Assembly (NCBI GenBank): GCA_002989075.1
Contig: PSQN01000002.1
Span: forward strand, 326,097 to 390,096
DNA: 64,000 bases
Origin: Arthonia radiata
Taxonomy: Eukaryota > Ascomycota > Arthoniomycetes > Arthoniales > Arthoniaceae
Reading direction: 5' to 3'
The notes below the pieces were generated by a model. That model did no database searches. It had not been told where the DNA came from and saw only the letters and a list, made by a program, of their open reading frames with translations. Each line of letters starts with the position of its first letter. Within the stretch, counting starts at the first letter, position 1. This document shows, piece by piece, positions 52,132 through 62,770 of this stretch. A program made the translations under genes and the position numbers.

Positions 52132-53046
52132 ATGGCGGACTTGACGGTCGCCGCCGACCAGCCAATGCACGAGGTTCTATCAGACGAGCGTATAGAAGAG
52201 CTCCTGCAGCAAGCTGAAGCGCGACTGCGTGGCGAGCAATCAACACTCTCACTTGCACCCACACACTCGTCAGCCCTGAAATCGACAAGGAAGCTACAAA
52301 CAGCATCTCTACCTGCGCCTTCCGTCCAGACGAAGAATTCGGTCGCGCGGGCAGATCCGAAGACCCTCGTCCACAGTCAAGATCATAGACTGGCATCACA
52401 GGGCATTCGTAAGGTCGATGATCCAATCAAGGTGAAGAGGAAGCAGTTGAAGGTAAGACACTGTGACCTTGATAACTCGAAAACTCTGAATGAGGAAATC
52501 ATATCCCAATATCACCCTTGAGCGGGACACCGGGCTCCGTCTTGGGGCTCGCCTGCACCGTGAGAGATCAATTTTGATCATAGTTACTCTGACTCTAGCA
52601 AATTCCGCCATTGTGCTTTACCGCCATCCGTGTATATACTGAAGCTAACGAACATTCTTTAGAATGAGAAAGCCACCGCCGGCTCCTCCTGGTACAATCT
52701 ACCCCGGACCGACCTCACCCCCGAACTCAAACGCGACCTTCAAGTCTTGCGTATGCGCAACGTTCTCGATCCGCACAGACACTACAGGAAAGACAACAGC
52801 AAGAGTACGGTGCCGGAGTTCTCGCATGTCGGCACCATCAAAGAGGGTCCGACCGAGTTCTTCAGTGCGCGGATGCCAAATAGGGAGAGGAATAAAACAC
52901 TCGCTGAGAGTGTGATGGAGGGTGAGCGAGACAGCGGACGCATGAAGAGGAAGTATAATGAGCTCCAAGAAAAAAAGAAGAGTGGTAAGAAGGGGCATTA
53001 TAAGAAGATGATGGAGAAGCGATATAAGGGGAAGATGAGAGGCTGA
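52132..53046 (+). CDS. FCF2: rRNA-processing protein FCF2-like (2 exons, 234 aa)
   Basis: Exons 52132-52452 and 52663-53046 (intron GTAAGA..CTTTAG). The ATG at 52132 was chosen over a longer in-frame start because MADLTVAADQPMHEVLSDER begins the conserved part. Exon 2 carries the Fcf2 domain: AGSSWYNLPRTDLTPELKRD, LQVLRMRNVLDPHRHYRKDN, VGTIKEGPTEFFSARMPNRE and a Lys-rich end (KKSGKKGHYKKMMEKRYKGK). Fcf2 acts in early cleavage of pre-rRNA in the nucleolus as part of the small-subunit processome. Confidence 0.9.
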
Positions 53047-53114
53047 GCAGCTTCAATTGCAGGCATGAGACATTAAAGTACTCGATTGCACGTCGCACAC
53101 GTGCAAAGCCCGCA

Positions 53115-53649
53115 CAATCTTTTCCTAGGCTACCTCCATTGCTTGCAGACGTCGGACAATGCAGGACAATTTTCAAGATTGAATAAGGCAAGCCCTCACG
53201 ACTATCTAGCGGCAATGCTGAGTCTGCACGAGGTTCAGTTCGCATTGGCTGGTCAGCCAGCTCACAAAAGCTTCGACATTTCGACGTCACACTCGGCTAT
53301 CTGTTGAAGCCCGAGGTTTGGAGAAAGTGGTCGTGGGGGGCGTTTCCATACTACCTCGTCGGTGCTACCGAGCCCAACCCTGAGCGCCCGACCGAATCAA
53401 AAGAAGCACTCGACGAATTTCATGGTCTGGAGGAGCTTAACAAGGTTCCGTTCTTGATTCTGGGCAACAAGGTCGACGTCCCCAAGGCGAAGAGTGAGCC
53501 GGAGATGAGAGATATTCTGGGGCTTTCTCATACGACAGGCAAGGGCAAAGGACAGATCATGGAAGGCGTGAGACTGATCGCAAAGGCTTGTGTACCAGCG
53601 GTAAGATGGGAAGACCTCTCGCCGCGAGGGTGTGCTTCTTTGGAGTGAG
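53115..53649 (+). pseudogene. SAR1-like small GTPase relic
   Basis: Decayed copy of a Sar1/Arf-type GTPase in two frames. Frame 1 (to about 53307) shows FLGY..SDNAGQFSRLNK, a P-loop DNAGKTT with the Lys replaced by Gln, then HDYLAAMLSLHEVQFALAG and KSFDIS where the family has the PTLHPTSEEL and FDLGGH segments. After a frame change near 53300, frame 2 shows EVWRKWSWGAFPYYLVGAT and ESKEALDEFHGLEELNKVPF, then LILGNKVDVPKAKSEPEMRD and LGLSHTTGKGKGQIMEGVR (NKxD kept). The G3 Gly and the P-loop Lys are lost, so GTP binding is unlikely. It lacks introns, so it may be a retro-copy. It sits beside FCF2. Confidence 0.65.
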
Positions 53650-53896
53650 ACGCCGGCAGCCTTGCCTTGCCGTGGGCCGTTCTGGCCTAGCAACGGAGCC
53701 GCATGCTGCAGGAAAACCATTGGCGCGACACAGCCCCGGGACCTGCGTGCAAGATTATTGTTATTAATAATATGGATGTAGGGAATATGGTTGCTGCTCC
53801 CAGAGCATGTAAACACAGACTATATAACGACAGCTGTGGTGGGTTCCTCATGTGGCAGTGTCACCACAAAACACAATCAAGCTAGGTGGAACAACC

Positions 53897-54892
53897 ATGA
53901 GGCAACTAATGCCTCGACTTACGCATGCGATAGCTTTGCTGTATTTCTTCACCAAAATCATAGGTGCATACCCGGAGCGTAAGCTCTCACCATTGCTAGG
54001 GGCTTTTCAATACTACGACAAGCGCGCGGACAACTCCACCGAACTCATTGAGCCTCTACCTCCTCACCATTGGCAGCTCGCAAAGTCGCAGATCGACATT
54101 GACAACTTCCGTGAGCAGCATGATCTGATCGTTGTAGACTACGCACCCCAAGACGCTGCTCTCATGCCCAGTTGGCCGCAAGCTCTCTTCCAATACATCC
54201 TCGTCGCCCCACCAATCAATTGCGGATATACGAGATCATCGTCATATACTTCGACATACACCGTCAATGGCATGTCAAGCTCTTCAACTACGGGCAGCTC
54301 CACCACACTCACTCCATTCAACATTCTCCAGATCGTTCTTTCGCCCTTCCTGTTCGTTGCATGGACGGTGTCATTTGGCTTGACACAGGCGAACAGGCAG
54401 GGCGGTGGCTGGCCATCTGTGTTAGGTTGGGCGCCTTGGTTTGAATATATTGTGGCCACATCTGGTATCACGGCCGTGCCGCTGCTCTTCCAGTGGACAG
54501 CGTCACTAGCCATCATTGCGCAACGTTGGGGGACCGATCTTGGCTCTGTTGCATACCAAGTGACCGACCTGAACGGATGCGCGCCGGTTGAAGGGCTTGA
54601 CTATCTACAGCAAGGCGCTCGCAGCCGCACATTCCGGATCATCCAATCTGTAACATTTTCCGTGTCTACACTAGCCATGGTCTTGTCGTTGAGCGACCCT
54701 TCAAGCCTGGGAGCATGGATGGCAACGCCGGCTCTTGCCGAAATGATTTACACGGCCGTCATCGCGAGCAAAGGAACGCCATTGGTCGTCTCGGGAAACT
54801 GTCTGCTAGTCGAGCTGAATCCGAGGAGGGGTTTTTTGGACTCGTCGATCAATACGACATGGAAGGCTTTCCGCTCGTTCATGGGATACTAA
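53897..54892 (+). CDS. Hypothetical secretory-pathway multi-span membrane protein (331 aa)
   Basis: ATG at 53897 (context ACAACCATGA) gives a start MRQLMPRLTHAIALLYFFTK with a signal peptide. A longer in-frame start at 53852 would bury that signal. A soluble part of about 100 residues (WQLAKSQIDIDNFREQHDLI) is followed by about four to five hydrophobic segments: LTPFNILQIVLSPFLFVAWT, FEYIVATSGITAVPLLFQWT, RIIQSVTFSVSTLAMVLSLS, LAEMIYTAVIASKG. A segment TYTVNGMSSSSTTGSSTTL is Ser/Thr-rich. I recognise no family. It borders the gene-poor region. Confidence 0.65.
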   Translation: MRQLMPRLTHAIALLYFFTKIIGAYPERKLSPLLGAFQYYDKRADNSTELIEPLPPHHWQLAKSQIDIDNFREQHDLIVVDYAPQDAALMPSWPQALFQYILVAPPINCGYTRSSSYTSTYTVNGMSSSSTTGSSTTLTPFNILQIVLSPFLFVAWTVSFGLTQANRQGGGWPSVLGWAPWFEYIVATSGITAVPLLFQWTASLAIIAQRWGTDLGSVAYQVTDLNGCAPVEGLDYLQQGARSRTFRIIQSVTFSVSTLAMVLSLSDPSSLGAWMATPALAEMIYTAVIASKGTPLVVSGNCLLVELNPRRGFLDSSINTTWKAFRSFMGY

Positions 54893-57105
54893 TCGCAATA
54901 TACGAGGTTCTACACATTTTTTTTCAAGACGAATGAAGGCTCAGGACACAGCACAGCTCGGACCCAAAGAATTGCGTAATCTAGAGATAGGGGTGACGAT
55001 TCAGAAATGTCTCGCGCCGCCATGGCTCATTGCTCACAGCGCAGGCGTCGGTCGGCTCGATGACCCGCCGCAATTTGACGAGATTGATGAAGCAATTTCT
55101 AGGCTCAGTCACCTCTATCGTCCAATTTCCGCATGGCGTCAGGCTGGTTGAGAGTTGGCTTGTTCTAGCGGAAGTCCATGAGTCGCCAGATGGTTGGTGC
55201 GCAAGCGCGATGACTGGTCGGTGAATCTCACTGCGGCCGCTGATATGGGCTGAGGCACGTACAGACAATACCTGCGTCTGCTAGCTTTTATGGTAAGACA
55301 GCTTCCTCACAGATTCCCTTTTGATCACGATAGATTTATTACCTTCTTCTTTTGTCCACTTCGAAGCTCAGCGCGACTTTGTGGGGCGTAGATGGTCTCT
55401 GTTCCGGCTTGACTTGTTTTTGTTGTTTTACAAGAGGAGGTGGCGGGGCCACTCTACTTAATGCCCTATAAAATTAGGACCAGCTAGGGCCTAGGGTCCT
55501 AATCTATAGAGCCCTCTATAGCGCCCTAAGAGCAGCTATTCTCTTTAGTACTGATAAAGTCAACCAACGAATAATTCTACCTCTTTAAATAGCCTTCTGA
55601 AGTGCTTACTGCCCGCTCCTGCTTTGTTTACTGGGAGGCCCGATATAGCCGCTCTAGGATCTTACGTAGAAAGTGGACTACAGTAAGTCTATTCTACGTG
55701 GGTCCTCTATGCCTGCTCGCTACTTGAAACTCCTAAAACGATAACTATTGAGTATTTCTCCTGCGAGGTATCTCTATATCTTTTTATCATTCTCCCGTAT
55801 ATCGGAGACGGGCTGGGTAGGCCGATCAGCTGCAGACCGTAGGTCGCTTAAACGGAGTAAGGAGATAGTAGTATCGATTATCGTTATTAGTTATCTGATC
55901 GCCTGTAGAATCGCTTGCGTTTTCTTAGTTCGATATAGTGGATTGAGAAGGAAGTAGGTAGTCGGTGCGGATCGGAGCGTCGAAGCTGGGTTGTAGGTAC
56001 CTCGTCGCCGGGCAGTTTATCCTCATGCCCAGGAAGGGATGGTCTCTGTTCGAGTGACCGTACAGTGCGCTGCTGCGATGGAATTTTTATCTGTAAAACA
56101 TGATTGGCTCTGCCGAAGATCCAAGCCCTATGCCACAAAGTAGGCCCTTTACACACCCATTCATCAGATCGCGAGTCCTGCCATTTTTTCGCTCACCACG
56201 ATAGGGTTGCTGTATCGCCTTAGTAGATACTTAAATTTCTGTGTAACTGGAGGTGAACCGCCCACCTATCAAACTCTCCAACAGCAAAGAATCCGAAGAA
56301 GCGCCGTTGATTGAATCACATTAGGCACGCACAGTCTTTGACACTTGCCAAGTTTCGCTGCATGGATCTGTCGCCGGGTAACCGGGTTCTACTCGTTCAC
56401 ACACGCCAACAGCTTGGGTGTTAGTATTGCTCAGACGGCTTAGGTCGCTGCCTCCACACTGCGATTACCGGGATGAGACCGAATCTGCTGTTCATACATC
56501 CACTGCATTGCACGAGAAGCAAAAAGAGAAAGGCTGCAATGCAGCTAATTGAACTTCGATTCAATGGCAACTCTGCCGGTCAAGCGCATGCTCACCAAAT
56601 CAGTGAGACGATCCCAGTCGATGACCATTCCCCACGTATCTTCTGTGTCACGGTAGGTCTTGGTTGTACGAGCGTATGTGGTCGCTAACGTCATCCGTTA
56701 GCCATCAGCGACGTTTTTGTGACAACCAGTGCAAGAAGCTGATATGCAACGGGAGAGCTCCTGCTGAGATGGCAGACGCTGATCGCTATGTCCTCTACGT
56801 ACACAAATGTTATGCAAAAACGGCAGGGCATTTGCGACGATGCTGCAGTGCATGGCCGCCGGTTCGACAAACATTGAGCGTCTGGCACCTGAGGTACTAT
56901 GTAGTATGCACGAAGCATGCTCGACTCCAATTTAGCCAGACTTCCCCGCACGACGGCTCATCGTGCAGGTTGGGCATGCATGAAATGGAACATGGCAGGA
57001 TATACAATAAGGCAGCTCATGGTCCCGATGAACATTTTCTTTTCTCCAACTCTGAAGCCCTAAAGCTTTCGACGAACTTCTAGCTCAATCACATCAAGAC
57101 TCATC
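54893..57105. other. Gene-poor region with RIP-like sequence
   Basis: 2.2 kb without a credible gene. Its middle (about 55380-55990) is dense in TpA and poor in CpA/TpG, unlike the flanks. The rest is ordinary unannotated sequence. Confidence 0.5.
55430..55960. mobile_element. RIP-like degenerate repeat, probable transposon relic
   Basis: By eye, bases 55441-55560 hold about 17 TpA and only about 6 CpA plus TpG steps, the footprint expected of repeat-induced point mutation. Runs such as CTATAGAGCCCTCTATAGCG recur, and frames are full of stops. The element family cannot be read from what is left. Confidence 0.5.
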
Positions 57106-57926
57106 ATGAAGTGTTTCACTGGCCTTGCAAGCCTGATGGCGGTCACTGTGACGTTGAGATCGATGGCGTTAGCTCTGCCAGAGCCAAACACAGCAGTTGA
57201 CGTCCGTGTCTCTGTCTCCGACGATAGCATCCTCGCCGACGACCCGCTCAAAGACCCAGAGAACGATGGCTGTCTGCGAATGTGCTATGATGAGGAACGA
57301 CCTTGTCCAGCGAGCATGGTAAGACATCATTGCCGACGCTGTCTCCATCTGCGTCGTTCGATCCCGATAATTGAACTCTGCTAACACGATCTGCAATCTA
57401 GGATGCGCACAAGATCGGTGTAGGTGTTTTTACGTCTCAAGACGCCATCAGCTTCCAAGCATCCACTACAGCTTTCGTAGATAGCTGCATGTCGTAATGT
57501 ATCCAAGAAACTGACTTAGTCCGCAGCCATGCTGGACCTGCTGCCTCCCAGTCGATCCCGGTCTCTCGCCCAACGCCACCGAGACGATAGGAGTAAGCGC
57601 CGCGCGGAAGACTCCCGCCCCGGGCCTCAATCCAGCAATGTACACCAACAGTGAAGACGAAGACATCGTCGGCTTCTCGAAGAATCCGCAGAAGGTTTTC
57701 GATAGAAATCCTGCTGGTGAGTTGATCTATCGTTCTCTGCCCTGCTGTGAATTATTCCAATGCGATTTTCCGACCACGCAATGGTGACCCCCGCGGAGAA
57801 GCTACTAGACCATTGGCTGCAGTGGACCTTTTGCTCACGAATATCTACAATCAGCTCAGGGCTGCATTCCGGCAGGGCGCTTTTGCTGCTACTGGGAAGG
57901 CTGTGGAAGATGCTGCACTGTTGTGA
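57106..57926 (+). CDS. Candidate secreted cysteine-rich protein (4 exons, about 193 aa)
   Basis: Proposed exons 57106-57318, 57402-57476, 57527-57716 and 57823-57926, all phases closing. Residues 1-24 (MKCFTGLASLMAVTVTLRSM, then ALAL) form a signal peptide. The mature protein has six cysteines grouped as GCLRMCYDEERPCP and PCWTCCLPVDPG, an acidic middle and an Ala-rich helical end. Cysteine-rich small secreted proteins in a RIP-affected, gene-poor tract are typical of candidate effectors or defence peptides. No known family was recognised. The last exon is uncertain: an alternative acceptor at CTACTAG leads to a different C-terminus ending at 58032. Confidence 0.5.
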
Positions 57927-59851
57927 ACTGCATCAGGTGGGACGATACTTACAAGCCTTACGAGGGGCGCTGTCCTGGCTTTTGAGTGCATGTTTCGATG
58001 CTCTCATTGATGGATTCTCCAACGTCCCATGACTTGGTTGTCAAGCGCCACTGATGACGTCCGAACAGGAGCGGGATGGGGTTTCCCAAGGAGAGGAGAC
58101 AACTACTGGCAAAGACATTTCACTGTGATCTATAGCATATTTCCGTTGGAGAACAGTGAGAACAGTGGGACGGGCCGAGCGGGGTTCAAAAGCTACTGCT
58201 GCGTTGTAAAGAACGACACTTACGACCGATGACGTGAAGCGAGCCTGTGTTTTATCCTGGAATGGCATGTGCTACTTCAAATATTAATCATCTTTTGAAG
58301 CCTGCGAATACTAGTGCAGACGCTATTGCGTTCAGACTCACTGGTCATTGCAGCTACGCTGAGTTTTTATATGGGCCAGTGCCTCAGCGCCCTGGCCAGG
58401 TGGCCATGAGGAGATGTTTGCCACAGAGAGCTCCTTGATGGGAATAGGTCCAGCTCGAAAGAGACTGATCCAGAGATGAGATGAGGGGTTGCATCAACCG
58501 GTCACTCAAGAGTGGGGATATGTGGAACGTTCGCCATTGAGCGCCGTACCTTGATGTACTCGGAAGCTCTCAATGAGCTTGCTTGTGGCTCATACAGTGA
58601 GTGTTAGTCTCGTGCTCATGCTTGATACGTCAGCGATTTTTTCCGAGCAGTTTGCCGAGCTTAGAGATTGAGCACGACTAATGAAATGCTACGTCGTCGT
58701 CGTTCCCCTGCTGACTAAGCTGTAGTAGCGCAGCTCTTGGCGTCGATGTTTTGTAAACAAAGCCGTCGGGGCTTCCAACTCTTCTCTTCATTCGTTTACA
58801 CCCGTGATGCTGAGGTGTTGCGCGAATGTGCGAATTACATAACGCCTGGAATACTCAGATATCGAACGCTGCAGTGTCCTTAATTAACGATGCACAGTGA
58901 TACTGTTATGTGCAGGATCGGCCAGTCCAGATGAGTATGCCAAGACACGGGATGCTCAGTGGGGAATTGCCTAAATAGGCATATACTGTAGTCACGTGAT
59001 GGACGCGCACACACTTTGCCGCTCATCACCATGTATCCTAGACCTCTCCCTTATGCAGTCCGGAATTAATAATTGTCCAAACCTCAACAGATACACCTAC
59101 GCGCTCTCCATCGGCCACCGAACTGAGCCGGTTGTTCTGGTTATCATTTCAAGCTGACCGAGACCTTTGCATTATAACCAAGGTCGTCAGTGCTACTTTC
59201 TTTGGTTGAGACAACGAAAGTGTTCATTTCTTTGCCGCTCAATAGTGAGATATGCTTTTGCTGCAAGCCCCAAAGCGGCACGTAAGTAAGACGGACACCT
59301 GGCCGCAACCGATCAAAAGACCACCATAGCAGGATCGCCAAGATTCAGTCAGCTCTCAGAGCCACAATGGTTGCCTCGTTAATTATGCAATTGGTGTAAA
59401 CGGAATTAGAGAGACACTGCAACCGCGTTCAGCTTTGTATTCCTACGATTCCGGCACCGCTCGACAAAATTCCCGTCTTTCGTTATTTCCTCCTTTAGAG
59501 ACATCATAACTTTGGTCATAAAGCCAATGGCAGCAAACAGGTGAGTCTTTGACATACAGCGTGACCGTCATGCTGTGGAAAATTACCGAGTCACCAGTGA
59601 TCTGGAGTGCAAAGCCGCGAACTCGTCTTTGCCAGTAAATCATAACTCACTCCACGCAAACAGCAGAGTCAACCGATGGACTAGACGCAACCCGCTAATT
59701 AGCGAGCCGATGGCGTGACGTCAATTGCATACCAAAACCTGTGGATTCCGCGCCGATACCCTACCTTACGCCTGCTAAGTATGATCGCGTGCGCGGTCGA
59801 TTATTGTTCAGGCGGTTGCCACCACTTCAGAGCGTCGCTAACAGCCAATAA
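57927..59851. other. Gene-poor region, nothing recognised
   Basis: 1.9 kb without a credible gene, apart from a possible alternative last exon of the secreted protein up to 58032. No tRNA, repeat array or recognisable mobile-element motif was seen. Confidence 0.4.
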
Positions 59852-60979
59852 TGCAGTCAAAAACCACCGTTCTCAACACCAGATCCAGCATTCTCGACTT
59901 CCAATCTCGACGGCCAGCGCCAACGAACCCTTCACCCTGCCGTCCGCTACACACTCGTCCTCGCTCTTTTCATTCTCATCTACGCATTCCTCCCCAATCG
60001 CGTCCCTCACTCCGGCCCACCATGGGCCGATCCATCAAACGCCTGGAGCATCGCCCCACGCCTGACCAACTTTACCACCACCTCCATCACGCCTCTCCCT
60101 TGCCTCTCTCATAACGATGAGTCTCGCCCACTCCCGTTACTCACAGCCCTCGCCGCAGGCTGTACAGCCGTCGAAGCCGACATCTGGCTGTCCGGGGACA
60201 CGCTTATCGTCGGCCACGACGCGAGAACCATTTCTGCGATATCATCAGCCCAGACATTGGAGTCGCTGTATTTGGACCCATTGCTCCGTATCATGCAGGG
60301 CCAGACAAGCCAGTCGCACGTCACCAGGCGCGTGTACGAGCATCAGGGCAATGAACCATTCGTGCTCATGCTTGACTTCAAGTCGCAAACTGACGGCATC
60401 GTCACACTAGTCGCGCTTGAGAAGGCGCTGCAGCTTTTGCGGGACGCTGGTTTGCTGACCTACTATGATGCTGCCGTAGGCAAGCGAGTGGAGAGAGCCC
60501 TCACGATCGTCGCATCAGGGGATGTGCCGTTCTCCGCGCTCATGTCTCCTAACCACAACAAGCACAGGGACATCTTCTTTGACGCCCCCTTGCGATGGAT
60601 CTGGGAGACGACGACTCATCGTCCGCAGCTCGGCCGGGAGCCAGGCAAGGGCCAAGGGCGCGCTGGAACCAGTCATCTCATGGACGCGGCCGTGTTCGAT
60701 GGCAGTAACAGCTACTACGCGAGTACGAGCTTTAAAAGAATGTACTGGCCGTCAGTGCTTGGTTTCGGAGACCGGCAGAAAACAGAGATGAGCGAGATGG
60801 TGCAAGCGGCGCATGAGAAGGGGTTGAAGGTGAGGTTTTGGGGCTGTTGGGAGGAGGTTTTGACAAGAGAGGCGAGGGACGGGCTGTGGAGGGATTTGAA
60901 AGAGGCGGGCGTGGACGTGTGGAATGTGGATGATGTTAGAGGTTTTGCCGCCGGAGGTTGGCGAGAGAAGAGGTATTGA
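59852..60979 (+). CDS. AIM6: AIM6-like PLC-type phosphodiesterase, 5' end unresolved
   Basis: The frame is open from the stop at 59849-59851 to TGA at 60977-60979. It encodes a membrane anchor (RYTLVLALFILIYAFLPNRV), HSGPPWADPSNAWSIAPRLT, HNDESRPLPLLTALAAGCTA, VEADIWLSGDTLIVGHDART, LYLDPLLRIM, EPFVLMLDFKSQTDGIVTLV and a conserved C-terminal barrel end (GLKVRFWGCWEEVLTREARD, GVDVWNVDDVRGF). EADIW, VGHD and LDFKS are the PLC-like phosphodiesterase motifs of the fungal AIM6 family. No ATG opens this frame before Met at about 60293, which is inside the domain. An upstream exon joined at a CAG acceptor near 59856 (phase 2) is likely. The yeast gene was named for mitochondrial inheritance; the reaction is unknown. 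Confidence 0.7.
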   Translation, partial: CSQKPPFSTPDPAFSTSNLDGQRQRTLHPAVRYTLVLALFILIYAFLPNRVPHSGPPWADPSNAWSIAPRLTNFTTTSITPLPCLSHNDESRPLPLLTALAAGCTAVEADIWLSGDTLIVGHDARTISAISSAQTLESLYLDPLLRIMQGQTSQSHVTRRVYEHQGNEPFVLMLDFKSQTDGIVTLVALEKALQLLRDAGLLTYYDAAVGKRVERALTIVASGDVPFSALMSPNHNKHRDIFFDAPLRWIWETTTHRPQLGREPGKGQGRAGTSHLMDAAVFDGSNSYYASTSFKRMYWPSVLGFGDRQKTEMSEMVQAAHEKGLKVRFWGCWEEVLTREARDGLWRDLKEAGVDVWNVDDVRGFAAGGWREKRY

Positions 60980-61103
60980 AAACGGTGAGAGATCAGTGTC
61001 GGCAGGTATGTTTTGAGCGCGGCGTTGGTGACATTCTGATATCTGCCGCGCACCGCATCTCGGAATGACAACATCGAGGTGCAGTCTTATCCCACAGGGG
61101 TCG

Positions 61104-62499
61104 TCAATCAAGGATACCTAAATTTTCAGGCTTTTTCGTATCGTTCCAGGCCTTCAACTGCCTCTCCACCTTGGGCGCCCACGTCTCCTCGCCGGCTTCT
61201 AGGTCGCTGTACTGCAGTATGTCTGGATCGTCGAGCTTGAAGTTGCCTTGTCTCAAGCGAATGAGATGTGACATTATGCCGAAGGAGTTGAGGGCGAGAC
61301 CGAGATCGTGGCACAGAGAACGAACGTAGAAGCCGCCGGAGACGGTCATCAGAAGGCGCGCGGCTGGTGGCAGGGGTGACGATGTTGATGGCGTAGGTTG
61401 TGTGTTTTCGCTTGGTTCGGTTTGAACTTCGAATTGTGCCTGCGAGCCATCGGTCGCGCTGTACAGTCCCTGTGAGATTGGCCTGTCATCCTTCGAAAAC
61501 TTTGTCGCGGTCACGGTATCCTGCTGATCTATCACCTCCTTCTCATCCGGTCTTGTCCGCTTTGTGGCCGTCGTCATATCCGTCTCTTCTCCTGCTTCGT
61601 TCTCAGCTCGCTTGCGTTTCGCGTTAGGCGTTGTTGGGCTCTTCGACCCAGCTTGAAGCACCGCCGCATCGCCTGATAGCTCTCCTTCGCTCTTCAGCAT
61701 CTTCAGTGCGCCCTCCTTCATTGTACCTTCCACCTCCTCTTCTGGCCATCGAAACTCATGCGATCCACCTTCCAGCCACTCCACCATCTCCATCTCATCA
61801 ACCTTCACGTCTCGTTTTTCGATCTTCCTGGGGAGCTCCTTGCCCTCTCTGGCGTATTCATACAGCTTCTTACCGTCCATCTTCAGCGCCGAGAAGATCG
61901 GCGGCTTTTGCTTGAACTTGCCCCGAAACCGCTGTAATACATCCTCAAACCTCTCTTTCGTGACGTGATCGTACGGTCGCTTTCCTACCAGCTTGCCCTG
62001 GTCATCGTACGAATCTGTGGCCGCACCAAAAAGCACAACCGCCTCATAACGCTTAGTACAATCGAGAAAGGTGCCCAACGCCTTTGTGCCGCTACCGACA
62101 CCGAGAATCAATACGCCGGAAGCTGCCGGATCCAGCGTACCGCCATGACCCATCTTGACCTTGGCCTCCTCTTTCCGCTTCCATCGCTTCTTGTTGTTCA
62201 CCAGGTTCTGATTGTTATGCAAACGCTCGCGCTCGGACTCTATCCATGGCGCAAACAGCTTGGATTTGTTGAAGTGTTCGATCAAATCACGTATGACTTG
62301 TGCGGAAGAGATGCCGGAGGGTTTGTTGACGGCTGGCCTGCGTGAGCTTCTAAGCTGGTGGTTGCTTCTGTGCACGGTGGGGTGGGAGATTACCGAAGAC
62401 GCCTTCGAGATGCTGCACCATCCTGAGAGCGAGGGATGCCTGGCTCACGACTCCGCGGTTTCTGCGAAGTGGATTGCCGCGGACGAGGTGATTCTGCAT
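61104..62499 (-). CDS. PUS4: tRNA pseudouridine-55 synthase PUS4 (2 exons, 444 or 418 aa)
   Basis: Exon 1 is 62499-62394, exon 2 is 62332-61104 (intron GTAATC..GGCCAG). The junction makes VQHLEGVF|AVNKPSGISSAQVIRD. The TruB motif GHGGTLDPAASGVLILGVGS holds the catalytic Asp. A YEAVVLFGAATDSYDDQGK block and KPPIFSALKMDGKKLYEYAR follow. Then comes a fungal insertion rich in acidic and basic residues, and a PUA-like end (TVSGGFYVRSLCHDLGLALN). It makes pseudouridine 55 in the T loop of nuclear and mitochondrial tRNAs. Two in-frame starts exist, at 62499 and 62421; the first adds a basic, acid-free leader. Confidence 0.9.
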
Positions 62500-62770
62500 G
62501 GCTTCGCAGCTCACTGAAGAGGAGAAGTGAGCTTGGGTGGTGGAGCCATCCGTCACTGGCCAATGACTCGTGAGATCTTGGCATTTTCGAGGACGCGATC
62601 GTGGGGTCCACGCGTGCTGCCTTCTTTTGCGCCGATGGTTGCGATATATTTATATCAACCTGCTCGAGGCTCTTCCCGATCCCAATCTACTTATTATGCA
62701 TCTGATAACCACTTGACGAGTATTTGGAGTCTCTTAGTGCTCATCCGCGGGTAGTGACCGACCTGGCGCA
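62500..62770. promoter_or_regulatory. Divergent promoter PUS4 / RFTS-domain gene
   Basis: 271 bases between divergent starts; TATATTTATAT at 62644-62654 is the most TATA-like site. Confidence 0.4.

Noticed and set aside
61400-61627. Plus-strand frames inside PUS4
   Set aside because: They are shadows of the Ser/Lys-rich fungal insertion and have no domain.
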